From Hypomesus transpacificus (Eukaryota; Chordata; Actinopteri; Osmeriformes; Osmeridae): DNA of 64,000 nt. Made by a program: the position numbers and the translations under genes. Below are positions 11,671 through 23,840 of the stretch, one piece after another. Under the pieces are notes generated by a model that was given only the letters and a program-made list of their open reading frames with translations, made no database searches and was not told where the DNA came from. How positions within the stretch are numbered: the first letter of the stretch is position 1; every line of letters starts with the position of its first letter. The stretch covers positions 15,028,950-15,092,949 of the forward strand of contig NC_061070.1 of assembly GCF_021917145.1 (NCBI RefSeq), in the 5' to 3' direction.

Positions 11671-14600
11671 ATGCCAGTGATGGCAAACGAGCCGATCATT
11701 TTAAACGTCTATGATATGGTAAGTTTTTTGCTATTTTATCCATCTAGAAAACTTAGTCAGAGTGTCCAAAGAAAGAACAAAAGTGTGACAGTATGCTAGA
11801 GCTAGCTTCCGACCGTTAGATGGCCATAGGAAACGCAAGCTAGCTGCATAACACTTTTAGTTGGCTAGTTAGACGCAAGCTAGCTGCTATCAATAACACG
11901 AAGAAATGCTGCTGGCTAACGCTAGTATTTTACGTCTAAAATGTTTAAGCATCTGTCCCGTTAGTTTCTACAAGTTTGCCAGTTCTTTGATTACGTCAGC
12001 ATATTTTGACAGAAACTAAATAACCCAGACCAAAAGCCAGTTCAGATTGGCTACTAAAACTAAAATTATCAGTTTAGTCTACTTCACTGTCACAATAAGA
12101 AATTGAAATCGATCAGGAATCAAGTAAGAAATTCATTTTTTTGCTGAATTCGTGTTGCTGTCTTTTGCACAGCCTACTTGTCTCTTGCAATGTGTTGGAC
12201 ATTTATGATAATAATAAATGTATGTATAATCAGATTTTAGGGAGCAGTATGCCATAGACATAATGCTGCAGCTGGTGTCTGACGTATCCTAAAATTAATT
12301 AGTTGTACTCTTCTGAGAGCTTTTCAGAATGCTATCTTTATTCACGAATTATACGGACACTAGGCTGACACGCCAACCACTCTCCTTATATATTGATGTT
12401 TTAACAATAATTTGGTTAAGTAACAAGAGTTGACCAAATAGTTTAACAAAGACACTGTTTACATAATCTACTCCAACAGTTGACTTTAAGACCTATATCC
12501 TGTCCATCTTTCCTGTCTTGTAACAGACAGACCAAAACGATGCAGATGAAAATACCATGTCATTGCATGGGTATTTGTTTACCAATTGACTTGCCATTTG
12601 AATTCATTTTTTCAGCCATTTTTTTGTCTCAATTAGGGTTACCTCCTCACGTGGATTTATACACCCACCTCTGCCATGTGTGAGACAGATCAAGATATGT
12701 ACTGGATCTCTCACTGATAGTAGACAAGCAAAGTTGATGCAGGTAGCTGCATCATATTTTTTATTAGGCCTACGACTTATAGTTTAATACTTCAAATACA
12801 TTTTAAACAAGAAATTAACAGTTGTTTATCTATGCATTTTATGAATGGACATCACTAATGGTCAAATGAAAAACAAGTTTGTCTGTGTACCAACATCTAT
12901 CCAAAGGAAGGAGACTGCCTGAGCAAAAGCAGTTGTAGCGAGTCTTGTTTCACATAAGTGGATTCCCAACAGAGCCGAGTGTGTTTAGTTAACTCAGGTT
13001 AATGAGGAACTGATCTGAAGGCCAGGGGTTATACTGTAGTGTATCTGCAAGGGGCCAAACTGGATGGGACCGGATTAGGATTAGACAACACTCCACTACA
13101 GTTACATCCTACAGCTATGACCGTCTCTGTAAATAGTGGAAATAATTCCTATGACTTTTAACAGCTAAGCGACGTTTGAGTTTCGGACAACAAGAGCAGG
13201 AAGTCCTCTTTTGCCCCCTTTCTACTAACGTGAACCTGGTTCTGGGCTGTTGCTGGTGTCTGTTTCCAGTCCGTTTAAAGGGCCGGACCAAGCAGAACAA
13301 CAATGCTGAGGATGGTTCTCCTCCCCAAAGTCAGAGTAGGACCCCTCTTTCTACCTCTCTCTTTCTGCTGTGGAGGATGTCTTTAATGAGCTTTGCTGTA
13401 ATTAAGGGCAGAGGGATAAGAGCCTTATTACACAGCCAGGGTGAGATTACAATACCAGCCAAGCTTAGGTCGCCTCAAGCCTTCCCTGTGACACTGTATT
13501 GTGCTTCCTGTCGTCCGTCACCATACTGCACTGTTAAATGTAGTAAATGTTTAGATAGCCTTGATTTAACCAAGGCTAATATGCAATAGAATTGTGGATT
13601 TACTTAACCAATATAGCTTTTAACCATTAGGCCTAGCTTTTGCTTAAGCCTAATGTTGAATCTACTTTGCTGAGCCCTTCATTGTCTTCCAGGCATGACC
13701 CATGGCTGCCAGATCGGATCAGTCACATGGTAGAAGACAAGCATCACAGTGGGCTACTACAGATCATTCTACCAATAAACAGTGTACTGTTTATTGTTTA
13801 TTGGATCACAAATATCCAGTCTTTTGATAGATGGGGAAACATAATAGAGACCTATCAATGGTTTACTACAAACTGGAGTAATGACAGTGTGCTGGCTATT
13901 CTTCTGAGATAGCATCATTTTGTGCTTATAATGCCAGCTCAGCTATGAGCTGTTAGAAGTGAGGGATTCAAATGACTCATTCATGGTCACGGGGTGCTAA
14001 ATATACCGTCTGATTGAGACTGAGAGGGTTTGCAGTAAGTCTTATAATAATGATAACCTTTGTTTTTAATGGCATGGCAAAGAGACCCAGGGATGGTTTG
14101 CAATGCAAATTTCAAGAGGGGAATAATGAAAGCAGTGCTGCAGATGAGAGTGGCTTGGATTTGCATGACACTGGATGTGACAACAGCAGCAGTGTAACTG
14201 ACTATCGGGCTGTTCTGGAGGACCAATGGGGTTTTGGATGTAAATGCCCATCGAGGAACCCAGAGCGTCTGCTGTGTACCTCTGGACCTGGATAGCTAGT
14301 GAACGGTTCCCTTCTGAGAGACCGAGCACGAGATGTAGCACCCTCTCTTCCCCCCAACACCAACTGTCTTGTGATGACACATACGTATCCATTTCACACC
14401 AGCGCACTCTGCCTAGCAACCGACCGCACTGAGCACAGTGCACCACAGGAACGACGGCCCTCGCACCTGATAGCGTGCAGACACTTGCGAGACAGAGAAG
14501 GGGGATGGGGAATGGGTGTGGTTTTTTTTTTTTTTGCCATTCTGTTCCGAAGGGTCTGGTGTGTTTCCATGGTTACGTGGGATGAGAGGTCAGTGGGAGA

Positions 14601-17600
14601 GAGTTCACCAATCACAGCCCTCCCTGGAAAATGGCCAGATGGTGTTCCTCTATCCATCACTAGTGCAACCAGGCCCGGCACTTAAAAAACACCCAAAACA
14701 AAGCAGGAACCACTGCTTGATCATGTCATTGTATGATTATTGTTTTCACTTATCTACTTTACTCCCTTTAGTTTTAACTGGCAATAATGAGCCATGTGGT
14801 GTGTCTCTCTGTCTCCTCTCCACAGTACTGGATCAATGAGTTCACCACCTCTCTGGGCATCGGAGTCTTCCACTCAGGGATTGAGGTCTACGGCAGAGGT
14901 CAGCCTCTCTACTCTACCCTGCTGTGTGTACGTGTGCGAATGAATGCGTAGGTGTGTGCTCAGGAGATGCAAGTGTCTTAACCCTAATCCCATTGTTTCT
15001 CCTGTGCATGTGTGTGTGTGTGCGCGTGTGTGCTCCCTCCAGAGTTTGCCTATGGAGGACATCCATACCCATTCTCAGGGATTTTTGAGATAACGCCGGG
15101 CGACGCCACAGAACTCGGCGACACGTTCAAATTCAAGTGAGTGCCAACTGCTTAAGAGAAGGTTTTTTGCTTCTGTATGTTTGTCTTCCGAAGCATGTGT
15201 GAGTGCTTGAAATAATGTTGTCCTGATCATTTCACTTCATTATTTAGTGGACTGAAAGACTAGCTTGTAAGTCAGCCAGCCAGTCACCAGTGTCTTGGCC
15301 CTAATGAAGAGCTGTGGGATGAAGCATATGGTCTGACTAGTCCTGTACCATGGATAGGAGAGCTTAGTCACACAGCTGCGCAACAACAACCACATGAACA
15401 GCTGACTAGACATCTTTGTCTGTGCGCATGCAGCCTAGATAGGCTGTGTGTTTTCCTAGCAGTGCTCCTATGCAGCTGGGCATCAGTTCTGCTCTAGTTG
15501 ATGTGCCTGCAGGCTTCAGAGAGTCTTCTCCACCGATGCTAATGACGGCTGCACGGTTGGCCTGAATAGTGAATAGAGCCATAACAGGAAGACGTTCCTA
15601 ATTCCCGATTATTTGAAGTCCCGCGCAGGCCTGTTTGCGTTGCGTGTGTGATGGTACAGCCACTAACATGCCGTCCTCCTGCAGAGAGGCCCTAGTCCTT
15701 GGGAGCACAGACTTTAATGAGGAAGACGTGGAGCGCATCGTAGAGGAGATGGGCAAAGAATACAAGGGAAACGCCTACCACCTCATGCACAAGAACTGCA
15801 ACCACTTCTCATCAGCTCTGTCAGAGGTATGGTATAGTACACACACACACACACATCAAATCCAATAAATAAATAAAAAGGTATTTGAATAAATCGGAAC
15901 CTTCATCCCAGCCCAAACTTGGCAGTAGTCCATAGCTGCTTTACGGTGTGTCACTATTATAGTCAGCGCTTGGCTGGGAGACAGGGATTAGTACACTGTG
16001 ATACAAGCCCTGACACGCCGGCGTAGCTACACACACACTAAACACACCCACACACTCACTCACTCACATACACACACCAGCCTCCAAGGTAAACTTGTCT
16101 GGGGATCAGATGACCCTAGACACTAGTGTTTCTTCCTGCAGGCTTTGAGCTCATGTTTACTAATGCAGCTAACCTCTTTGTTTGGTCGGAGACTCTGTTA
16201 TTATGGTCCGTGTCAGATCAGCAGAAAGCCCTGCCTAGTCATTTTCCCTGAGGGGTGAATATGAGTGTAATTGATCAAGAGATGGAGAATTAGGCTAACA
16301 GTCGGTTATCTTAGAACACCCGTCTTCTCTCTTTATTCAAACCATTGATCTTTGTCCTCCATCTTCATTATGGAACACTAATGAGTAGGTCTGGGTGTGT
16401 GTCTGTGTGTGTGTGTGTGCGTGCGTGAGTGTGTGTGTGGAAGGGGTGTCGCGTGGAGAGGCAGATGACTAACCCTCCTGAGGCATGCTCTCTGAAGTGT
16501 CTGAGGGCAGTCCTCCATCTGAAAGGCAAATAAAGCTTTGATGATGGAAGACGATCATGATGACTACGACGAGGATGATGCCTCTGCCGCCACGCCCCGA
16601 CACCAGGAACTGCTCCTCCTCACCCGGCTGACACGCCACTTTCAGCTGCCTGTCACCGCTGACCACGACCACCGGCACGGATTCTGTTCTGCTTTTATAT
16701 TGTCTTGCTTGTTAAATGTGAGCCTGAATTTGATTTTGTTTCCCATTTATTCTTCTCTTTATATTTCCTCTGTGAATCAGATTTTATCTTGGCTTAGGGG
16801 TGTTTGAGGATTGTTCTTGGCATAGCCTACATAGGCCTACGTTATCTTGTTCTGAAAACCCCCACCCATATCAAAGAATGGCAAATCCTGTGCCGTTGTC
16901 ACACAAATAGACTCAGTGGCTGCCCTCTCTCCCAGCCAGCCTCAGGCACCAGGCAGAGGAATGGGTGGAGGCTGAGCAGCGGCTGGGGGCCTGGGCCTGG
17001 TGGAGGCCAAGGAGGCCAAGGCTATGTGAAGACATGGCTCTGAGGATGTGGCTGGGGCTGTGACCAGTTCCTGTGTTAGGATGGAAAGGGAAGTCTGTGT
17101 CTGACTCACTTTCATTTCCTTCTCCACCTGATCTGCTCGACGGCCTGGATTAGAGACTGTTGTTGGCTCTACACAGGAGGATTCTGGGAATGGATTTAGT
17201 CAGCTTGTGAGCTGCAGCCCCCCCCCCCCAGCTCTGAGTGGGTGTTCTTCACAGCCTCCATCTTCTCACTAATAATTCCCACACTTTGCTTCTTTCTGAG
17301 AAGCAGCTCTTTCCCTAGCCCTGCCTCCTCGTGCACAGACACACAGACACCAAAGGGGAAAGTTGACCCAGTCACATTTCGACGTGTTGCCTGAGATGAT
17401 AAGACAGTTTATAGAATAATTGTAACCACACACAGAGGGTGTTATGCTGAGAATGAGTGTGTTGTTCTTTGTCATACAGGTTTTTGTACGGCAGATGTAA
17501 ACGGATGACGGTTGATTCATGTATGTTCGGTGTGCTGGACTGCAGCCGCCAAGGCTACGGCAGAGACTAAAGAGAACAACGTCTCTTCCTGCTGTGCGAG

Positions 17601-18221
17601 CGTCCTTCGCTTCTGACAGAACAATAACAGAAGTCAGATAATGCAGCTCTCAGACAGAGGAGGTCCTGCCACTTCATGTAATGATGCCAGTTTGAATATA
17701 AGTGTACATTCCCATAACCATCCCAGCGTTGTGCCTTACTGGACTGCCTAATGTACATGTAGGCTAGCTGTCAGCAGTCCTTCTTCCAGGAAGACTCCCA
17801 GCGAGCCTGTGGTTTCAGGTGTCAGCTGCTTCCGTATGGCGGTCTCTCCTCTTCCATCGGGTCCTCAAAGTGCTTCTCAGCCCCTGACGGGTACGCGAGC
17901 CTTCCCTCTGTCTGACTTCCCGTCTCTCTGTCCCTCTCTCTCCCCCCTCAGATCCTGTGCGGCAGGGAGGTCCCTCGCTGGGTCAACCGGCTGGCCTACT
18001 TCAGCTCCTGTGTGCCCTTCCTGCAGAGCTGCCTGCCCAAAGAGTGGCTGACCCCGGCCGCCCTGCAGTCCAGCGTCAGCCAGGAGCTCCACGCTGGAGA
18101 GCTGGAGGAGGCCGAGGATGCCGCAGCCACAGCCTCGCTGGCCTCCATGCCTTCCTGCTCCTCGTCCTCCTCCAGCCCCTCGCAGCTGCCCCGTGCTCCC
18201 AGGCACCAGCCCCGCCGGTAG
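11671..18221 (+). CDS. desi2: desumoylating isopeptidase 2 (PPPDE family), five exons
   Basis: DESI2 is a PPPDE-superfamily cysteine isopeptidase, with reported deubiquitinase or deSUMOylase activity. Exons: 11671-11718, 14826-14898, 15043-15136, 15685-15826 and 17952-18221, all GT-AG and in phase, giving 208 residues (human 194). The catalytic dyad is visible: His32 in [10 protein letters not shown] and Cys110 in HKNCNHFS. The last exon encodes the conserved [19 protein letters not shown] segment and then an acidic, Ser-rich tail that is longer than in mammals (several CSSSSSS-type runs). The start at 11671 gives the family N-terminus ending NVYDM; a second in-frame ATG lies three codons later. 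Intron 1 is about 3.1 kb. The gene lies between catspere and the GPCR array. Confidence 0.96.
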
Positions 18222-19600
18222 GGCCGGCCTATGGGGGAGCACACCACCGATCCAGCCTCCAGCTCCTCCTGTAGGGCCGTGACTGAGGGGAACCATAGAG
18301 CCAGGCCGAGGGGTCGAGCTAGCCCAGACTCCTCTCCTGTAGGCAGCCCGGCCTGGGAGCAGGCCTGCCAGGCCCAGGGGGGCCCAGTGTGAACATCGTC
18401 CTCGCCTTCAACCACAGTCTGATGCTCCGCAGTAGACTGGCTGAAAGCCCTATCCCCGAAGCCTGCTCTGGACCACTCTGCCAAGAGACTGACACAAACA
18501 CGGCCCCTTGTTGTTTGCATCCCCACCCCGCCCCCTCCCGTCCTGCCACCTCTGCCATAATGGTGCCCCTGGGACCAGATCTGCATTCAGATTTACTTTC
18601 CTAGATCCTAACACTGATCACGAACAAGGAAAATGCTAAACTGACCCAGGACCAGCCTCTAGGGGCCAAACGTAGGTAAAATACACTGGCCAAATGCCCA
18701 CAAGTGTTTAGGGTGCACTGGGTTTATCTCATAGTACAGTGTTACTTTTGGACTTTTCCATGTAGTACATTATATGGGGGTAAATTGAACCAAGTGCACC
18801 CCAGGTATTTGATCGTATTTGAGCTAGGTGTTGTAGACCACAGCAGATGCCTCTTCTTCCTGAAGAGACCTGCCATCCACCAGCCGTATCCAGGCCCCGT
18901 CCACTGACACTGGCTATCACACTGGGTGTCATGGCGATAGGCTTGGATGATGGTTGTTTTAATTTCAAGACAACAATCCTTTTTATGGTTGTTATTTTGT
19001 GTTGTTGTTTGTTGATTTGACTGACTTTGGCCTTTTTCTGCGGTCTGTTCTGTTTTATTTTATATACTCAGGACTCCAAAAGGCTTAATATTCTATTAGG
19101 TCTCCTTCTCACGCAACTTCTTTTTGTAACATAGTAGTCACTCTATAGAGCTTTTCAGAGTGCATTTAATTCCACTCTTTTTTGTTTTTTTTAAGAGCTT
19201 TTTGTTTACAAACTGAGTGAATGCGTTTCTCTCAGACTGTGTAAGTGTATGGTATCTGATTATGACACTGACACCTGGGCCAATCCCGCCACCCCAACAA
19301 ACATACACACACACACACTCTCTCTCTGATGTTGACTTCTGTGGCGGTTGTGCCTGATGATTTGTACTGTACCAGCTCATGGAGCGCTGCACTGTTTCCT
19401 TGACGGTTGACCTGTCTGTCTGGTTTACCTGTCTGTATGTCTGTTACCTGCCTGTCTGCCTGCCTCCAGCAGCCAGCCGACTCCTCCTCACCCTAGATAA
19501 CTGATATCAGATGTTTTACACCTTTCTAGAGTCTTCTGTGGAACTGACAATATTTGTATCCCATTTTAAAGTTATTAAAGAAAATGTATGAGAAATTGAA
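18222..19600 (+). other. desi2: desi2 3' untranslated region and flank
   Basis: No other gene is supported between the desi2 stop codon and the truncated GPCR copy. An ATTAAA hexamer at about 19573 (gttattaaagaaaatg) is a plausible polyadenylation signal, giving a 3' untranslated region of about 1.4 kb. A short CA run (19304-19322) is present. Confidence 0.55.
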
Positions 19601-19694
19601 GCCTGTGATCTGAGTGGTTTAGTTTGATGGCAGATGTTTCCTTCATGTGACCATGCATAACCTTTTTTATAACAAACATCAAATGGTTCTTCCT

Positions 19695-20177
19695 CGGGAG
19701 GAGCAGGGTCACAGCAAACCAGAAATAGTATTTGAGCACCGCGAGAGCAAGGATGGCGAAGGGTGCCGCCCACATGACCATGGAGAACAGGTTGGTGCTT
19801 TTGACTCTGGTGAAAAAGCCCTGGCACTGTGGCCAGGCTGTCTGCAGGTGGCGCTCCTGTGCTATGCACACCATGAAGGTGATGTTTGAGACAACACCAA
19901 AGTACAAGATGAGCATGGACATGTCAGGGGATATGACACTTTGTGCTGTGACTTGTGGTCGGCCAATGAAGTTGAAGATATCTGAGACAAGGAGGCTGAT
20001 GATGTGGAAAGGCACTCCATTCCTACCTTTGGCCATGTGCTTTAGAGCATAGATTACCAATCCAATGGCTGGAAGGCCCACAGCAAATGTCACCCAGCCA
20101 ATGACGTGAGCCAGCCGGTCTAAAGGGGTGGTACTGTTGGTGTTGTTGTTGACACACTCTGAAAGCAGATATCCCAT
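19695..20177 (-). pseudogene. GPCR type A, unit 1, truncated copy (A1)
   Basis: This copy encodes the first roughly 160 residues of the type A receptor, from the MGYL start through helix 4 and part of helix 5. It then loses similarity to the intact copies at about 19695, and helices 6 and 7 are missing. What follows (to 19575) is open by chance and resembles no receptor sequence. Over the shared part it differs from the intact copy at 22697-23548 at only a few residues (for example LVIY for LAIY). It faces the intact type B gene at 20914 head to head across a short gap. The truncation seems to mark the left edge of the tandem array next to desi2. Confidence 0.85.
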
Positions 20178-20299
20178 AGGCTGCTGATTGAAAAAAAAAT
20201 GGTCCCCCCCAATGTTGACTCCATGGCTACGGCCTTGGTGAGTGTATATTTGTCTGTATCTAGGAAGTTCTGATAATGTAGGCTACTGTGTTTTTGTTG

Positions 20300-20431
20300 T
20301 GTGCTATCTTACAATCATCATGCAAACTAGTTAGTGTAATCTATTTTAGGTTGTTATCCATTTAGAAAGCCCATACATGAAAACCAAAACATTGATGTCC
20401 AACCCTACCTTTAATCTCTGTGAACCTCCAG
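20300..20431 (+). other. candidate non-coding first exon of GPCR type B, unit 1
   Basis: A conserved block ends in cctccag followed by a strong donor (gtaagaac) after 20431. The same block and donor recur before the other two type B copies, ending at 27983 and 32706. The coding exon has an acceptor (ctctttag) just before 20892. I infer a 5' untranslated exon spliced to the coding exon, possibly with a middle exon after a second acceptor near 20798 (ttactgcag). The transcription start is not known, so the left boundary is approximate. Confidence 0.45.
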
Positions 20432-20913
20432 GTAAGAACACTGCAATACTTTTTCTTATATACAAAAAAAACATTTTGATATGAGTTAATGAGAATTTAC
20501 TTCAAATTTCAAGTAAATGAATATTCTTTTACATTTGGAAAGGTTTAAATAAACAATTTGAACTTATTTCTCTTCTGAAGCATTATTTTTTATTTGAGGT
20601 CAAATATATGTGGTTAAACTGGAGACAGAACAGGAAACCTCCCTATAGACTACTACCGTATTTAGCTTACTTACCCATACCTATACAATATGTGTGTGGA
20701 GAGAGACAGTTATGCAAACAGTAAGATCTAGAGTTGCTTTGATAGTGTTTTCTTCATGTATTTTCAGACTGTATTTCAAGTGTGAATGTTTTACTGCAGG
20801 AAAATCATGAGAATCGTTTATATCATCACAACATCTGGCAGAATGTAACAAAATCTTGTGACTCATTAACTAAACAAAACTGTCTCTTTAGCACCACAGA
20901 ACACAACTCAAGA

Positions 20914-21765
20914 ATGGACATAATTTGCAACTTTGAAAACAACACACAGAATAATGGCAGTGAGTTTGGCCATGTCGTCCATGTAATTGGCTGGGTCGCC
21001 TTTTCCTTGAGCATCCCAGTCATCTTCCTGGCCATCTATCTACTCTACTGCCTGATCTGTGCTGACCACATTGCGCCCATCTTCATCATCAATCTGCTGA
21101 TCTCGGACCTCCTTCAGATGTGTGTTTTACCAGTCATGTTCCAGGGCTACTGTCATATTGTGGTGCTGCTTGTGTACTACTATAGCCTGACAACAAGTGT
21201 GGGCTTCATGGTGTGCATCGCTCTGGAGAGGTACCTGGTGGTTGCCTTTCCCCTCTGGTACCGTTTCCAGCACAATATTAAGAATTCCTTAATTGTGTCC
21301 TCCATCATCTGGCTGTTCTCCTTCGTCAAGATCAGCATCCTATCCTTCATGCCGTATGAGGCCAGGCTGATCCTGAACTCTGTCCTGAACCTGATCCCTC
21401 TCCCCCTGCTTATCTTCTTCTTGGTTGGTACGCTGAGAGCTCTGTCCGGCTCCATTTCTCTTACAGTCCTGGAGAAGAGACGCATTATTGGCACATTGGC
21501 ACTGGTTCTGGGGATCTACTGTCTTCTCTTCCTCCCAATAGTTATACAGGACCTGTTGATTGCTGTGCGGAGCCCTGTGAAGTCACATCTGGGGCTATTC
21601 CTGGTGCTGTTCAACCCCTTTCTGGATCCCCTTCTCTATGTGTTTATGCAGAAGGGGGCCAATGACATACTGAGGGCCTGTCCCTGTCTGGATAGGCTGC
21701 TGCCTGGAGGGCACAACCTTACCCAGACCCCCACGAGCGTGACTGATAATCCCACTTCACTGTGA
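20914..21765 (+). CDS. rhodopsin-class GPCR type B, unit 1, intact (B1)
   Basis: This is a 283-residue seven-helix receptor in one coding exon. It starts at MDIIC, directly after an acceptor at 20891. Two N-glycosylation sequons (N9, N14) precede helix 1 (about 24-47). Helix 2 carries the usual Asp (D65, LLISDLL). Helix 3 ends in ERY (105-107) instead of DRY, helix 4 has W133, and helix 6 has FLP (206-208). Helix 7 has DPLLY (238-242) instead of NPxxY. The helix 1 Asn is absent (GxPxIxLAIY). The N-terminal half clearly resembles type A (HVIGWV.F motif). DPxxY is typical of the P2Y/PAR/GPR4 branch, so a distant link to those is possible; ligand and orthologue are unknown. It is the only one of three type B copies without a disabling change. 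AATAAA lies at about 21840. Confidence 0.85.
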   Translation: MDIICNFENNTQNNGSEFGHVVHVIGWVAFSLSIPVIFLAIYLLYCLICADHIAPIFIINLLISDLLQMCVLPVMFQGYCHIVVLLVYYYSLTTSVGFMVCIALERYLVVAFPLWYRFQHNIKNSLIVSSIIWLFSFVKISILSFMPYEARLILNSVLNLIPLPLLIFFLVGTLRALSGSISLTVLEKRRIIGTLALVLGIYCLLFLPIVIQDLLIAVRSPVKSHLGLFLVLFNPFLDPLLYVFMQKGANDILRACPCLDRLLPGGHNLTQTPTSVTDNPTSL

Positions 21766-22070
21766 CTGGAACCTTGTGAGGAGGAGATGAGATAGAACAT
21801 AAAGGTTTGGTTGCAAGAACTGTGGTACTAAAATCAACTAAATAAAGTCAGTAGTACCATGATTAATCTGTCTTTTTTAATCAGTTGGCTCCAGACATTT
21901 ACAGACCAAACCATTAAAATAAAAAGTCAATTTGGAGAACATTTAATGATAAAAGATATGAACATTTACAAAATAAATTGTGTTGTATTGTAATTGTATT
22001 CATAAGTCAATGAGATTCCCAAATAAAGTTGTTCATTTTCATAATTGAGGCTCCTGGTATCTCCAGATGG

Positions 22071-22313
22071 TTAGTAGTAGGCAGGCTCAAAAGCCGTTTG
22101 AGTCATGCAGAAGTCTGGCTTCAGACTCTCGATGGTGAAGTCGGAGGTGTCCATGGTGCACATGTTGCATTCACAGCTCAGCGCTACGGGCAAGGTGACA
22201 AAGGGGTCGACATTGGGGGGTCAGTCAGGCAGGCGGACTGTCTGGTAGTGCACGTCTCGGTACGTGCACACATGCTGGGACACAGGCTTATATGGGCGTC
22301 TCCTGACAGGCTC
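22071..22313 (-). pseudogene. lhb last-exon copy, unit 1
   Basis: This copy is collinear without indels with the last coding exon of lhb (34382-34624), from the acceptor to the stop. One Cys codon (22221-22223 on the plus strand, read TGA on the minus strand, TGC in lhb) is a stop, and a second Cys codon near 22139 reads Phe. The upstream lhb exon with the signal peptide is absent. It lies tail to tail with the B1 receptor gene. It cannot make a gonadotropin subunit. Confidence 0.92.
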
Positions 22314-22696
22314 CTGGAGATGTACAGTACACACATAATAGTTTAATATACGTATTCAATGCTTTTTAAAATTCAAAATATTATGTCACTGACTTGTTTC
22401 CATATCCTCGTTTTTGTCCCGTATCCATGGGTTAAAGTCAGACTGACCTCTAGTGGACAAATAAACACAGTGGCCTTAGGACACGAACAGACATGTTAAA
22501 TCTGATATTTGTTGTATTGGATCCACTAACATTAGTTTATTTTGAGGAACAATTGAAATCCACCGTAGCATTCCAAAACAAGGGCTGTCAGTAAAACATT
22601 AAGACCTAGGAACCAAGGTCTCTGCCAGGTTCATGGAAACAATGTGTGTCAGGGTAGGTAGCTAGCTAGGTAAACATGAATGTCTGATACAAATTT

Positions 22697-23548
22697 TCAG
22701 AGTCTTGTGACAATCTCAGACACAGTGCTGATGGTCTCTGGGTGATCCATCTCTCTCTTCCTGCAACAGGACAGGGCCTTCACCAACTCTTTGGGTCCTT
22801 TAGTCATGAAGATATAGAGAAAGGGGTCCACCAGGGGGGTTAGGTACAGCAGCATGTTGGCTACCAGCCCCAGGTAGTGCACCTCCTCTAGAAAACACAA
22901 TGACTCCAGTAGGATGTTCAGCACAAAGGGGAGGAATAACAGGGTGTAATTGGTCAGGATGATTGCCAGGGAAACCACGGTTCTTTTCATCTCCGGCGTG
23001 GAAGAGGGTCTGCAGCAGAGGAAAGCTCGCCACGAGTCCAGGAGAAAGAAGAGGAGGAGGGGGAAGGGGAGGAGCAGGGTCACAGCGAACCAGAAATAGT
23101 ATTTGAGCACCGCGAGAGCAAGGATGGCGAAGGGTGCCGCCCACATGACCATGGAGAACAGGGCGGTGCTTTTGACTCTGGTGAAAAAGCCCTGGCACTG
23201 TGGCCAGGCTGTCTGCAGGTGGCGCTCCTGTGCTATGCACACCATGAAGGTGATGTTTGAGACAACACCAAAGTACAAGATGAGCATGGACATGTCAGGG
23301 GGTATGACACTTTGTGTGGTGACTTGTGGTCGGCCAATGAAGTTGAAGATATCTGAGACAAGGAGGCTGATGATGTGGAAAGGCACTCCATTCCTACCTT
23401 TGGCCATGTGCTTTAGAGCATAGATTGCCAATCCAATGGCTGGAAGGCCCACAGCAAATGTCACCCAGCCAATGACGTGAGCCAGCCGGTCTAAAGGGGT
23501 GGTACTGTTGGTGTTGTTGTTCACACGCTCTGAAACCAGATACCCCAT
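22697..23548 (-). CDS. rhodopsin-class GPCR type A, unit 2, intact (A2)
   Basis: This is a 283-residue single-exon receptor. N-glycosylation sequons at N11 and N14 precede seven hydrophobic segments at about 24-46, 56-76, 88-106, 129-149, 152-171, 190-212 and 226-248. Core motifs are unusual. The helix 1 Asn is replaced (GLPAIGLAIY), helix 3 ends in QER (107-109) instead of DRY, and there is no Cys at the top of helix 3 for the standard disulfide. Helix 7 has DPFLY (241-245). D66 of helix 2, W136 of helix 4 and the FLP of helix 6 are kept. The tail has a CC pair (261-262) that could be palmitoylated. I do not recognise the ligand class. QER in place of DRY could mean altered or constitutive signalling, but that is inference. 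A3 differs at only about half a dozen residues. Confidence 0.85.
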   Translation of the reverse strand: MGYLVSERVNNNTNSTTPLDRLAHVIGWVTFAVGLPAIGLAIYALKHMAKGRNGVPFHIISLLVSDIFNFIGRPQVTTQSVIPPDMSMLILYFGVVSNITFMVCIAQERHLQTAWPQCQGFFTRVKSTALFSMVMWAAPFAILALAVLKYYFWFAVTLLLPFPLLLFFLLDSWRAFLCCRPSSTPEMKRTVVSLAIILTNYTLLFLPFVLNILLESLCFLEEVHYLGLVANMLLYLTPLVDPFLYIFMTKGPKELVKALSCCRKREMDHPETISTVSEIVTRL

Positions 23549-23779
23549 AGGCTGCTGATAGGCTGTTAAGTTGATTGCTAATTAGATAATGACTTCTTTT
23601 GATTGATAAAATGTTCCAGGTGAAAGTTGGTTAGCGGGTTGTAGGTTGACTCCTGAGTGTACATATGAGGTTGTTAGAATGACAGTCAGTATGAGTTTAC
23701 AACATTAACGCAGCAGTACTGTAAGACGCATTTATTTTGGACTGATTAAAACATAATTTAACTGATCTTTTGGATATGG

Positions 23780-23840
23780 GCTTCTGTAAATCCCTCTGTG
23801 ACATTGCTTGTGAAAAGGACTATACAAATAAGATTTGATA
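23780..23840. repeat. interspersed repeat tail near GPCR A2
   Basis: The string gtgacattgcttgtgaaaag followed by actatacaaataagattt is typical of a common fish repeat (a 3' end with the form 'tataaataaatttga'). The same segment recurs at 31780-31825 upstream of A3, so it was present before the unit was duplicated. Confidence 0.5.

Noticed and set aside
16538-16807. Acidic frame starting [14 protein letters not shown] in desi2 intron 4
   Set aside because: It has no domain, no supporting splice context and ends in AT-rich sequence; composition explains it.
19575-19694. C-terminal extension of the A1 receptor frame
   Set aside because: The open frame continues past the point where similarity to A2/A3 ends; the added residues form no membrane helix and look like chance.
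22029-22346. 105-residue plus-strand frame repeated at 29643 and 34409
   Set aside because: It is antisense to the lhb last exon and its copies; repetition reflects the segmental duplication, not a gene.
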